Shown here: positions 20,681-32,123 of the stretch, one piece after another
Numbering within the stretch: position 1 is the stretch's first letter
Layout: each line of letters starts with the position of its first letter
Source of the DNA: Oncomelania hupensis
Taxonomy: Eukaryota; Mollusca; Gastropoda; Littorinimorpha; Pomatiopsidae
Reading direction: 5' to 3'
DNA: 64,000 nucleotides
NCBI GenBank assembly: GCA_036898135.1
Contig: CM072522.1
Location: 34,670,451-34,734,450, forward strand
Position numbers and translations under genes: made by a program
Notes under the pieces: generated by a model
The model's database searches: none
Seen by the model: the letters and a program-made list of their open reading frames with translations, nothing else
Told to the model about the DNA's origin: nothing

Positions 20681-22004
20681 GTGAGTTGATCGTAGAAAAG
20701 AGGAATGAAAAGTAGACCAGAGGGCTATGATTTAGTCACAAGTGTTTAGGGCTTGAGAGTAGACTAAGTTATTATATAGGGGCATTACACGTTGGAAGGA
20801 TCATCGATGGCGCAGCAGTAGATAACAGTCTTGGGATTATACAAGGGAACCAATTGATATCTCTCCAAGTCTCGAAGTTGCAATATGCATACTTTTACTA
20901 GAAACAAATGAGACAACAAATTAATGCATAAAAAGAAGTACTCATCGCACAAAATCACACCGTTTGCCCCACTAAAGTGACAAAAGATTACCTTTTCAAC
21001 TGCGAAATCAATAAGCCGTAATAACTTTACTTGGCCATGAATTTGTACCATTCTTACATCTATTGAAAATAGACCAATAATTTTTTGTTCAATGCACTAT
21101 CTATGTGTACACTAATGATTGAACGAGTTAATGTTTGATTAATAAACTAATAAGGTAAAAGTAAAGGTAGTGATAAGCAAAGATATTAACATACACATTG
21201 CAACCTAATACTAGGGTAACTCATGACGATGATATAGTGTTACATCTTGACAGAAAGCGGCAGGGTTATCATTTTATTTTCTTGTTTTGGCACACTGTAT
21301 CTGACTCAAAGTGAAACTTCACAGTATCACAGGTGGGAAAGGATACATTTTTTGAAAGCAGAATGATTGATTTAAAGATATGTATTGTAAAAAAAGAACC
21401 CCTTCCTCTCTCACACATCTCCCCTTTTGTTTTCTTTCTCTTAAATATTGGGTGGAACCTCACAGCAGACCTACAACCAAGAATAAAAAAGCATGGAGGT
21501 GACATGCTACAGAAGACTTCTAGGCATTTCCTATACCCAGGCAGAAGAAGAGGAAGACAGAAAAAGAGGTGGGAGGACAACATTCGAGAATGGACTGGCT
21601 TGACACTGAGCAAAACCATGAGAGCTGTTGAGGAAAGTGAAAGATGGAATACGCTGGTTAAACGATCATCTGTGGTTTCCAAATGACAAGGATAGGAATA
21701 TTGGGTGTGCAATCCTGTAAAACGTTGTTTGTGGCCGCATACTCTAAGGTGGGACTAACTTGCCCTGTCCATAGGCTAGAAACCAATGGCGCTTGTCAGT
21801 TGTGGGATCGATCACACCTTTGGGCGTTATGTTTCTCAGAATATTATTTACCTTTGACTCGGGCCACGTCTCAGGGGTTTTCTCTGAGTATGCAGGTTTG
21901 CTCACCTCAGTGATAGATAAAGGTGTCTGGTCTAATGAGAATGAACTGGGGGTTATTGATAGCACCTTGGATAACAAATAAGAATGAACTGGGGGTTATT
22001 GATA
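20681..22004 (+). other. Gene 2 intron (5' part) with an old LINE fragment
   Basis: It aligns with 51369-51776 and 54827-55714 of unit B. At 21455-21690 it contains a 3' piece of the GGATA LINE (WNTLVKRSS, KKRWEDN) with an internal deletion that is shared by unit B, so both events predate the duplication. Nothing else is recognised. Confidence 0.75.
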
Positions 22005-23885
22005 GCACCTTGGATAACATCCTTATTAGACACTATCCTCCATGGTATGAGGGAAATGATAGGAAAGACCTCTCTTCACCTTGAATATAACATCCTTATT
22101 AGACACTATCCTCCATGGTATGAGGGAAATGATAGGAAAAACCTCTCTTCACCTGCATAACATCCTTATTAGACACTATCCTCCATGGTATGAGGGAAAT
22201 GATAGGAAAGACCTCTCTTCACCTTGGATAACATCCTTATTAGACACTATCCTCCGTGGTATGAGGGAAATGATAGGAAAGACCTCTCTTCACCTTGGAT
22301 AACATCCTTTTTAGACACTATTCTCCATGGTATGAGGGAAATGATAGGAAAGACCTATCTTCACCTTGGATAACATCCTTATTAGACCCTATCCTCCGTG
22401 GTATAAGGGAAATGATAGGAAAGACCTCTCTTTACCTTGGATAACATCCTTAATAGACACTATCCTCCGTGGTTTGAGGGAAATGATAGGAAAGACCTCT
22501 CTTCACCTTGGATAACATCCTTTTTAGACACTATCCTCCATGGTATGAGGGAAATGATAGGAAAGACCTCTCTTCACCTTGGATAACATCCTTATTAGAC
22601 ACTATCCTCCGTGGTATGAGGTAAATGATAGGAAAGACCTCTCTTCACCTTGGATAACATCCTTATTAGACACTATCCTCCGTGGTATGAGGGAAATGAT
22701 AGGAAAGACCTCTCTTCACTTTGGATAACATCCTTATTAGACACTATCCTCCGTGGTTGGAGGGAAATGATAGGAAAGACCCCTCTTCACCTTGGATAAC
22801 ATCCTTATTAGACACTATCCGTGGTATGAGGGAAATGATAGGAAAGACCCCTCTTCACCTTGGATAACATCCTTATTAGACACTATCCATGGTATGAGGG
22901 AAATGATAGGAAAGACCCCTCTTCACCTTGGATATAACATCCTTATTAGACACTATCCTCCATGGTATGAGGGAAATGATAGGAAAGACCTCTCTTCACC
23001 TTGGATAACATGCTTATTAGACACTATCCTCCATGGTATGAGGGAAATGATAGGAAAGACCTCTCTTCACCTTGGATAACATCCTTATTAGACACTATCC
23101 TCCGTGGTATGAGGTAAATGATATGAAAGACCTCTCTTCACCTTGGATAACATCCTTATTAGACACTATCCTCCGTGGTATGAGGGAAATGATAGGAAAC
23201 ACCCCTCTTCACCTTGGATAACATCCTTATTAGACACTATCCTCAGTGGTATGAGGGAAATGATAGGTAAGACCCCTCTTCACCTTAGATAACATCCTTA
23301 TTAGACACTATCCTTCATGGTATGAGGGAAATGATAGGAAAGTCCTCTCTTCACCTTGGATAACATCCTTATTAGACACTATCCTCCGTGGTATGAGGGA
23401 AATGATAGGAAAGACCCCTCTTCACCTTGGATATAACATCCTTATTAGACACTATCCTCCATGGTATGAGGGAAATGATAGGAAAGACCCCTCTTCACCT
23501 TGGATAAAATCCTTTTTAGACACTATCCTCCATGGTATGAGGGAAATGATAGGAAAGACCTCTCTTCACCTTGGATAACATCCTTATTAGACACTATCCT
23601 CCGTGGTATGAGGGAAATGATAGGAAAGACCTCTCTTCACCTTGGATAACATCCTTATTAGACACTATCCTCCGTGGTATGAGGGAAATGATAGGAAAGA
23701 CCCCTCTTCACCTTGGATATAACATCCTTATTAGACACTATCCTCCATGGTATGAGGGAAATGATAGGAAAGACCTCTCTTCACCTTGGATAACATCCTT
23801 ATTAGACACTATCCTCCGTGGTATGAGGGAAATGATAGGAAAGACCTCTCTTCACCTTGGATAACATCCTTATTAGACACTATCC
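22005..23885. repeat. 71-bp minisatellite, about 26 units, in gene 2 intron
   Basis: Units contain TTGGATAACATCCTTATTAG, then CACTATCCTCC(A/G)TGGTATGAG and CTCTCTTCACC. Small indels of a few bases occur in several units. The paralogous array (55715-57062) has about 19 units. ORFs across it are artefacts of low stop density. Confidence 0.95.
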
Positions 23886-24130
23886 GTGACACAGATGGCC
23901 ATGTGTGGATGTGTGCCATAGACACAGATGGCCATGTGGATGTGTGCCATGGACACAGATGGCCATTTGTGGATGTGTGCCATAGATACAGATGGCCATG
24001 TGTGATGTGTGCCATAGACACAGATGGCCATGTGTGATGTGTGCCATAGACATAGGTGGCCATGTGTGGATGTGTGCCATAGACACAGATGGCCATGTGT
24101 AATGTGTGCCATAGACACAGATTGCCATGT
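23886..24130. repeat. 33-bp minisatellite (ACAGATGGCCATGTGTGGAT), about 7 units
   Basis: It follows the 71-bp array directly. Units are about 33 bp, with shorter variants lacking GGAT. The unit B array (57085-57420) has about 10 units. GATGGCCATG makes each unit locally palindromic around TGGCCA. Confidence 0.92.
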
Positions 24131-24388
24131 GGCTGTGTTCTCAGCTCCTCACTGTATAGGCTGGGCTTGCTGAAGATCAAGGGACCGATTTTCTAAAGCA
24201 TGAGAAGCCGTCTGGATGAAGTTCACAGAAAAGAAACATCTTCACTAGTAGTGGTGTGGCATTCTTGGAGTTTATTCAGTTCATCACTCACAGCCCTGGC
24301 TGTCAGTATCAAGAAATACGTTCATTAACATTTATTTATATTTATGTTTGATTTTTTGTCGTCTTTTTTTTTTTTTTTTTTGCTCTAG

Positions 24389-25642
24389 AAGTTGCTGGAG
24401 GAGAAAGTCAGCATGTCTCTCACACCAGCGGAGAACAGATTGTCAGAGACACAGCAGGCCTGAGTGGCAGCATGTTTGAGATAAAGGAAGAATGGGAAAG
24501 TAAGATAGAGTCTGACAGTGACGCAATGGAGCCACATGACCCAGTGTTATCTAAAGTGAAGATAGAGCCTGACAGTGACGCAATGGAGCCACATGACCCA
24601 GTGTTATTTAAAGTGAAGACAGAGCCTGGCGGTGACCAGATGGAGCCACATGACCCAGTGTTATCTAAAGTTAAGATAGAGCCTGACAGTGACACAATGG
24701 AGCCACATGACCCAGTGTTATCTAAAGTTAAGATAGAGCCTGACAGTGACGCAATGGAGCCACATGACCCAGTGTTATCTAAAGTTAAGATAGAGCCTGA
24801 CAGTGACACAATGGAGCCACATGACCCAGTGTTATTTAAATTGAAGACAGAGCCTGACGGTGACACAATGGAGCCACATGACCCAGTGTTATTTAAAGTG
24901 AAGACAGAGCCTGGCGGTGACCAGATGGAGCCACATGACCCAGTGTTATCTAAAGTGAAGATAGAGCCTGACAGTGACGCAATGGAGCCACATGACCCAG
25001 TGTTATTTAAAGTGAAGACAGAGCCTGGCGGTGACCAGATGGAGCCATATGACCCAGTGTTATTTGAAGTGAAGACAGAGTCTGGCGGTGACCAGATGGA
25101 GCCACATGACCCAGTGTTATTTGAAGTGAAGACAGAGCCTGTTGGTGACCAGATGGAGCCACATGACCCAGCATTGTTTAAAGTGAAGACAGAGCCTGAC
25201 AGTGACACAATGGAGCAATATGGCCCAGTGTCATTTAAAGTGATGACAGAGCCTGGCGGTGACCAGATGGAGCCACATGACCCAGTGTTATTTGAAGTGA
25301 AGACAGAGTCTGGCGGTGACCAGATGGAGCCACATGACCCAGTGTTATTTGAAGTGAAGACAGAGCCTGGTGGTGACCAGATGGAGCCACATGACCCAGC
25401 ATTGTTTAAAGTGAAGACAGAGCCTGGTGGTGACCTGATGGAGCCACATGACCCAGCGTTGTTTAAAGTGAAGACAGAGCCTGATGGTGACCAGATGGAG
25501 CCACATGACCCAGTGTTATTTAAAGTGAAGACAGAGCCTGACGGTGACCTGATGGAACCACATGAGCTAATGTTGTCTGAAGTGAAGACAGAGCCAGACA
25601 GTGATGCAGACGAAGAGCTGGCAGTATTCGTTGGCATGACAG
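24389..25642 (+). CDS. Gene 2 SUMO-motif repeat exon (19 x 19 residues)
   Basis: The acceptor is TGCTCTAG after a long T-tract (AG 24387-24388) and the donor is ACAG|GTAACG (GT 25643-25644). The exon opens with 2 nt that complete a Glu codon with the previous exon and ends in phase 1. After a 28-residue lead it has EIKEE and then nineteen tandem 19-residue repeats, consensus MEPHDPVLFKVKTEPGGDQ. Each keeps P-x4-(V/I/L)-K-x-E-P, the 'synergy control' form of the SUMO acceptor motif, except one with K to M and two with S in place of the last P. Acidic residues follow most sites. The exon is 57-bp modular and gene 3 has only five repeats. It probably forms a disordered, heavily sumoylatable platform in a zinc-finger regulator; sumoylation itself is inferred. 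Confidence 0.85.
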
Positions 25643-26059
25643 GTAACGATGGAATTATGTGTGTTTAACAATAAAATGTACATTGACGGTTGAAGTTGAT
25701 CAACTCGTTCAGATGAGAGTATAATCAGAGGTCTAGTCTGTGCAAGCACACATTCCATCAAACACACAAACATTTAATTCACTTCCCACAGCAGCTCAAA
25801 GACAGCTTCTAGGTCGCCAGCTATAAATATCTTCGCTGTGGGAAAAGTTAGCATAGCTGGCCTTCTCCCCTTCCCAAGTACAGCACAGGCGCTGGGCACG
25901 CGCATGTAGCATAACTAAACCGACGGCTTCTCGCAAGCCTAGCAAAGTACTTGGCACTGTATACGGCACTAGTCTGTAGACCTACTGACAAGTAAGGTAA
26001 TTTCCCCGCACATAAAGAGCATTCAAGGAAAGGTCACAGGACAAAACATTAACAAACCA

Positions 26060-26400
26060 TCCAAAGAAAACGACCGGCTAAAAGAGATGAGGCAGAGGAG
26101 ACAGGAAGAAAAAGAAAATACAAATATAAATAAAAGGAAGAAACAGAAATAAAAAAGAATACAGAAATAGAGGCAGTACATATGAGAAAATAGAGAGAAG
26201 AAAGAATAGAAAAATTAAAGAGGGAGAAAAAGATATTAAGGGAAAAAAAGAAGGCGAGGGGAGAGTGAGAACGGGAGAAAAAGAGGGAGAGAAAGGAAGA
26301 AAGAGGGGAAGACAAGAGAATAAAGAGGGAGAGAGAGGAAGGGAGAGAAAGGAAGAAAGAGAGGGAAGGAAAGTTGGCAAACGCTACAAAGATGATAAAG
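26060..26400. repeat. Polypurine tract, purine-rich on the plus strand
   Basis: About 340 bp are nearly all A/G, with GAGAGAAAGGAAGAAAGAG-type blocks. Low-complexity ORFs on both strands cross it. Such mirror-like purine tracts can adopt triplex structures, which is inference here. Confidence 0.8.
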
Positions 26401-27659
26401 AAATTAAAGAAATACTGATTAGGCCTATTGAAAACAAAACACATACAAAGTTTACAATCATTTCACGATCCATGCAGGACAAAGACCAATAATAAGCAAA
26501 ATCGATCATGCATTAGCATTTTATGTGCATGTGAGAAAAATACGAACAAATACACAGACACTGAGACAGACATAAAGTGTTTCTGAGAAGGTGTTTTGCT
26601 CGTGTCTTGTTTGTGTGAATAAATAAATAGTACTCACGATAGTGGTGATGATGGTGGTGATGATGAAGTGCTAGTGCAGGTATCCATTGCGCTTGGGAAG
26701 GAACAAGAGAGTGGCTATCATATTATGTTTAAAAAGTTCGAATGTATACACGCTACTATAATTATGCAGGTAGATCTTTCTCCACACAATCTGCATAATG
26801 AGTTTAACTTATCTCTGTGATACTGCTCTGTATGAGCTATTTGAGATTCAGTATCCATTTTAATGTGATATTTGTTACCTACCACCTCTTCCGTATGTAT
26901 GCAATAAACTAAAAGCTAACTGAAACTTTTCAGTGCAACTTAAACTAGGTCTTCCACATGAATTAAAGACAACACTGCAGTAAAATCTAAGGAATTGGGC
27001 GCCTGTTGCACACAATTTAACAGTAACGCACCAGTTGAAAAACTCACTAAAAACACAGCCCCAGCAAGGGATACATTTCAAAAATCACGTCAACTTGAAG
27101 TACACATATTAAAGTTTCTTCACACAAAAAGCCACACACACACAGTCCCTAATACCTTGACTATCCCAAATCGAAAACATAATAAACCACCTGTTCAAAA
27201 TACATGAACTACAGTGCAATTTGCGATCACTGCAAGTCTAGGAAAGGAAAATAATATTCACCAAAAATAAACTACTTGCACGACACCCATTAAACTTCTC
27301 CACAATGTAGCTGAAACAATAGCTGCAAACTTCACCAAATGTGTCCAAGCATCCCTTGTTAATATAAATTCTGTAGCAAATAACACATAGACTGTGCAAC
27401 AAGATGTACACGCTGCCAGTTCAGAACAGCACTAAGACCGGTCTGTAACAATTCGCGCCAAGCTATTTTCCTTTGTCTGCCTAATCTCTGCACAGCTGGC
27501 GTCTGGCAGCAAAAAGAAGGGGAACTTGGCTTACGTCTGTATACAGGCAGCTAATTTAGGCGGATGTGCTTCTAACCTAGAAGCTGCGTTCATATAGCAA
27601 CCGAGCTACCGTGTTCCCACTGGATGATTTTGTACTATGCTCTTTGCCTTACACTGGCC

Positions 27660-28015
27660 ATAGCTTGGGAATATTGGACGCTTTCTGCCAAATGGTCACT
27701 AGGGCTTCCTATGGTATTATTTAGCAATGTAGGCATTTTATATGCATGTGTTTTGTAGATATTTTAAAATGTTTGTATTCTATTTTGTTTTTGTAAACAG
27801 GGGGTCGATAAATTAGAGTATAACCTTAGCGTAGGATGCCTTTATTGTACTGTGACCGGCTGTGGAGTGCCTTCAGTGTTACCACTGGGGTTGTTTCGGC
27901 AGATCTTTTATGCGGATCAGGTGTGAGTCCGCTTTCAGCCAAGTTGTGGTCTTGATTTTGTGGTCCTGATTCAGCTCTTCGCAGTCCGCTGGACCCTGTA
28001 AGCAATGGATAACTA
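27660..28015 (+). repeat. Partial R575-family repeat (3' two-thirds, divergent)
   Basis: It matches the family from TTGGGAATATTGGACGCTTT onward but ends AGTCCGCTGGACCCTGTAAGC without the TAATG tail. It is paralogous to 60292-60640, so it is old. Confidence 0.75.
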
Positions 28016-28306
28016 AATTAAACCAGCCATTTGTATTATTTAGTAAATAATTTTATTTAAAAAAATAAAATACTACACAAGAGAAACTTTAGGTGACGCT
28101 TACTCTCCCCTGCATTACAATGAGTTGACCAAGAAGAATGGATCCTGAAAGAATTTAGTAGATTTCCAATAGCAAAGGGGTACCAATAGATCCTCTAACT
28201 CTTCCAGAGGATCCTTTTTTCTTGGTTAATGAGCCTGTGGCCTCAGGGTTGTTAGACAAGAAACAATTCCTTTCACATGTGTAATGTTCTGAGTTGTGCA
28301 TTTCAG

Positions 28307-28386
28307 AAAGGAGTGTGCCAATGGAAATGGAGACAGAGAGATGGAAGTCAGGGAGGAACAATGGGACCCCTCAAACGGGGACTGAG
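28307..28386 (+). CDS. Gene 2 80-bp linking exon (predicted)
   Basis: The acceptor TGTGCATTTCAG (AG 28305-28306) and donor GAG|GTAACT (GT 28387-28388) bound 80 bp. The first two bases complete a Glu codon after the phase 1 SUMO-repeat exon, 26 codons stay open, and the exon ends in phase 0. That is exactly what the zinc-finger exon acceptor at 32124 needs. Without such an exon the frames of the two large exons do not join. The peptide is acidic then polar (VPMEMETERWKSG). No homologue was found in unit B within the window. Confidence 0.6.
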
Positions 28387-28772
28387 GTAACTGATAAGCA
28401 TACCTTTGTTACCACAGTTGTTCTACAGCGAGCTTTGAGTTTTGACCCCTGACCCTGCCTATAAGCCAAATAGCTTGGTGCACAGGCATGCCAGACGCCT
28501 GCCGTTGACTGATAGCAGGCAGAGTAATGGAGCTGTGCATAAGCATTCCACTCTCTGTACTGTGTGAGTAAAGACTGGGTTGGTCTTTGGCCCTTTCTGC
28601 ATGCTCTGCCAGGAAAGAATAAAAATCAGCATACTGTGTTAGACTATCATGCTTATGCCAAGTTTACTGTAGTGTATGCAAGTGTGAAAACATGTTGACC
28701 TAAAACTACAAGGGCTGACAGGAAATATATATTATGCTGCATTTAAATATGAGACCCAAAAATGTACTTGTG

Positions 28773-28843
<71 letters not shown>

Positions 28844-29885
28844 GTGCAATTGAAAATTAAAAGAAAACAATACTCAAACAAACTTACAAAGATACAATCA
28901 CAGTGTTAGCTGCATGTGAACGAATGAAATAAATGAGCCTACCCGAACTTGAGTGTCTGTCCTCTGCCAAACTTGTAAAGTATCCCAAGTATCCATTTAA
29001 TGCACAGAACAAAATTATCCAGCAGTGCTAACAATGATCAAGTGTCTTAACTTTTGTAGAAGTTATGTGAACAAATTATATTAATAATACATTAGTGCAT
29101 TACATTTTATGCAGTTTGCACAAGTTATTAAAAGACATTGTTTAGATTAACACGAACATTTATTGTTGTCCACAGCCAGGTTTCAATGAAGCAGAATCAA
29201 CATTTGACACAATTGATGATGTACATTGAGTTACCTTTTGGCACTATGCACAATGCACTCTTTCAAGTTTCAACTAGTAATCTGAATCAAGCAAGACATC
29301 AACATGTTATTTCCTCCAATAGTACATTTGTTCAGAGCTTCACACAGTCAATGGTGCCTGGTACTGAAACCTACACATTTTAAATTACTAATAACATCTT
29401 TCACAATTAATCAGTCATTTTGTTTCTTATATTTTCCAATAGACAAAAGTTATATCTTACAGTGTTAATAACTTTTAAACTTTAAAGCACTTAAAATGCA
29501 AATGATCACAGAAATTGAAGTCAAACTTCACCAAAAATGTGTTTTTACCATTCACATTTACAGAGAAACAGTACCACAAATAACTACACAACACCACATT
29601 CTATAGCACTTTTCTTCTTAAATACCACATCAGTCAACAAAATATAACTTTTAGTCAGTGCTTCAAACACTATAGAAACCAAGTTTTAAAAAACAATTTT
29701 CAGAAATATGCAATTCTTCTGAATAAAATAGAAAAACATAGGAAAATATTCCAAGCACAACCCCTTGGGGTCATGAGCAATCTTGCCACTGTAGATTGTT
29801 CAAACCTATAAAGGGAACAGTGAAAGCCACAGTTGAAAACCTGTCTTTCCTTTATAGGCAAGACAGATTCACTGCGGCAACAGTA
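28387..29885 (+). other. Gene 2 intron, AT-rich, with (GA)n
   Basis: A (GA)n microsatellite of about 33 units lies at 28776-28841. The rest is AT-rich unique sequence with no exon or transposon that I recognise. Confidence 0.6.
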
Positions 29886-30468
29886 CCCCCGTTGGAGTGC
29901 CGGGGGTTTTCAGTATAAATAGTATCCCCACTTTATGGAAATTTAGTGCTTTAAATTCCCACTGTCGCTGTCTTCCTCATTTACTCTTTCCTATTCCTGC
30001 TCTGTCCTTCACTCTGCTATACTATCTTCTTCTTCGCTAGATCAATGACCTACCTTTTTTCTTGAAAACTCTTCCTGGACAAGACTCCTTGTTTGTGTAT
30101 GAGGTCTGTTGGATCAGCTTGGGAGTGTTGGACGCTTTCTGCCGGGTGGTCACTAGGGCTTCCTATGATTGTAATATTTAGCACTATAGGCATTTTATAT
30201 GTATTTGTTTGGTTGATGATTTATAATGATGTTTGTATTCTATTTTGTTTTTGTAACCGGGGTGTTCGCGTAGTTGAGGTCAACCCTCAGCCGTCCCCCG
30301 CGTGGGATGTCTTTATTGTAAAGTGACTGGCCGGTGGAGGGCATTCAATTTTCCCACTGGGGTTGTTTCAGCAGATCTTTTATGCGGATCGGGGGTTGTC
30401 CGGTCCTGATTTGGCTCGGAAGAGTCCGCTGGACCTAAAGCAACAATAAATCAATCAATCAATCAATT
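29886..30468 (+). mobile_element. R575 retroposon copy with an (AATC)n tail
   Basis: It is a full-length copy starting CCCCCGTTGGAGTGCCGGGG with TATAAATAG. Unlike other copies the tail is (AATC)n rather than TAATG repeats, so tail sequence varies within the family. Confidence 0.8.
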
Positions 30469-31499
30469 CCAAGCACAACACCAGCAATGAGCTAGTTTAA
30501 CAAAGACAAAGAGCCAGCCCGCGTAAAAAAAGGGGAAAGGAAAGGCCGGCATCATTGCTAAGAGCAGGTGGCTGGCAGATCAGATTTCATGCTGAAAGCG
30601 ACTCAGAGCTCGTAAACAGAGACCACTGTTTCAGCTGTGTTACATGTTTAGCACAATAAGATAGGCTGCAAGCGGTGGATTTAAAATTTATGGAAGACCA
30701 ACACTGCATGGTGGCAGTGACAGGGGATTCGTATCACTGAGAGTACCCATAGCATGAAACTGAAGCTACGTCCTAGCTCCTCTTGTCCCTGGGTTTCACC
30801 TGCATGAGTGATGAACAAGTGACAGTGATTTACACCCCCACCCCTCTCCCAAACCCCCCCCACCCCACCACACCCTCACATCCTGTCTCACATCTCCTAC
30901 CACCCCACACCCCCCACCCCCATCATCTCTTTCACATCCTGTCTCACATCCCCTACCTTCCCCCACAAATTGTTGATATTCTTTATTTAGATTTTGAAAA
31001 AGTCTTCGATTCCAGAAGATGAGACAGGTCAAAGCCAAAGATTGAAGCACATCAGATTAAAAAAGATTTCAGTATCTGTATTTTGCTAAATCCTTCTTCA
31101 GGAGTTAAAAGCCAACTGTGCTGGTATTCAACCATGAGATAACTTATAGAGGATTATGAGGTTTGTCTTTCTTTTTAATTGAAAAAAGGCAAGAGTGTGC
31201 AGCATCAGAGCAGGCAAGGCCTTTCAGGAAATGTTCTTATATAGTTCTTATATAGCTATGTAGCCCACTTATATAGTTCTTATATAGCTATGTAGCCCAC
31301 TTATATAGTTCTTATATAGCTATGTAGCCCACTTACATAGTTCTTATATAGCTATGTAGCCCACTTACAAGCTCAGGGAACTTCTCAAGGCACTGGCCAC
31401 TAATATCCCGCAATCGCACAATAGTTTGCTGAAGTCAGGATTCAAACCAATGTCGCCCAAGACGCATGTACACTAGGCATGCATCCTGAGCACTGACCT
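30469..31499. other. Spacer: C-rich tract, LINE scrap, 32-bp tandem repeat
   Basis: A pyrimidine-rich CCCCACC tract spans 30826-30965. A tiny plus-strand LINE RT motif A scrap (ILYLDFEKVFDS) lies at 30973-31015. At 31218-31375 a ~32-bp unit (TTATATAGTTCTTATATAGC with GTAGCCCAC) repeats about four times. None is a gene. Confidence 0.65.
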
Positions 31500-31995
31500 A
31501 TCCCTGCCTCTGTCTGTATTGAAGTACCTAAAGTTCTATCATCTCATAACTAACATATAGCTATCCCTGCCTCTGTCTGTGTTGAAGTACCTAAAGTTCT
31601 ATCATCTCACAACTAACATATAGCTATCCCCGCCTCTGTCTGTGTTGAAGTACCTAAAGTTCTATCATCTCACAACTAATATATAGCTATCCCTGCCTCT
31701 GTCTGTGTTGAAGTACCTAAAGTTCTATCATCTCACAACTAACGCATAGCTATCCCTGCCTCTGTCTGTGTTGAAGTACCTAAAGTTCTATCATCTCACA
31801 ACTAACATATAGCTATCCCTGCTTCTGTCTGTGTTTAAGTACCTAAAGTTCTATCATCTCACAACTAACACTGAGCTATCCCTGCCTCTGTCTGTGTTGA
31901 AGTACCTAAAGTTCTATCATCTCACAACTAACATATAGCTATCCCTGCCTCTGTCTGTGTTGAATTACCTAAAGTTCTATCATCTCACAACTAAC
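31500..31995. repeat. 63-bp minisatellite, about 8 units, before zinc-finger exon (gene 2)
   Basis: Same unit as 814-1815, here mostly the long form. It ends about 130 bp before the zinc-finger exon acceptor, the same position as in gene 1. No TIR element interrupts it. Confidence 0.95.
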
Positions 31996-32123
31996 ATATA
32001 GTTTTCCCACAGTTTGTCTCCGACAACCATTTAAAAAATATTTTAATTTTGAATACCTGTAATGCAGTAATTTATTTGGTGAGAATTCTTGTCTTTTTAT
32101 GTGATTGAGTGGTGTTTGTGCAG

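Larger units (their letters stand above)
25643..28306 (+). other. Gene 2 intron between SUMO-repeat exon and 80-bp exon
   Basis: It holds a polypurine tract (26060-26400) and a partial 575-bp-family repeat (27660-28015). Unit B keeps only the start (to about 25765) and the end (from about 27610); the middle is either an insertion here or lost there. No other exon fits. Confidence 0.6.

Noticed and set aside
22081..24180. Several ORFs of 60-120 codons in the 71-bp and 33-bp arrays, both strands
   Set aside because: They are translations of minisatellite units that start and stop at unit variants, with no exon context.
24420..25637. 405-codon antisense ORF opposite the SUMO-repeat exon
   Set aside because: The 57-bp repeat is a multiple of three and has no antisense stop, so a long frame is expected by chance. 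Splice sites and paralogue phases support the plus strand.
26049..26444. Ser/Phe-rich antisense ORFs and Glu/Arg-rich sense ORF
   Set aside because: They come from the polypurine tract.
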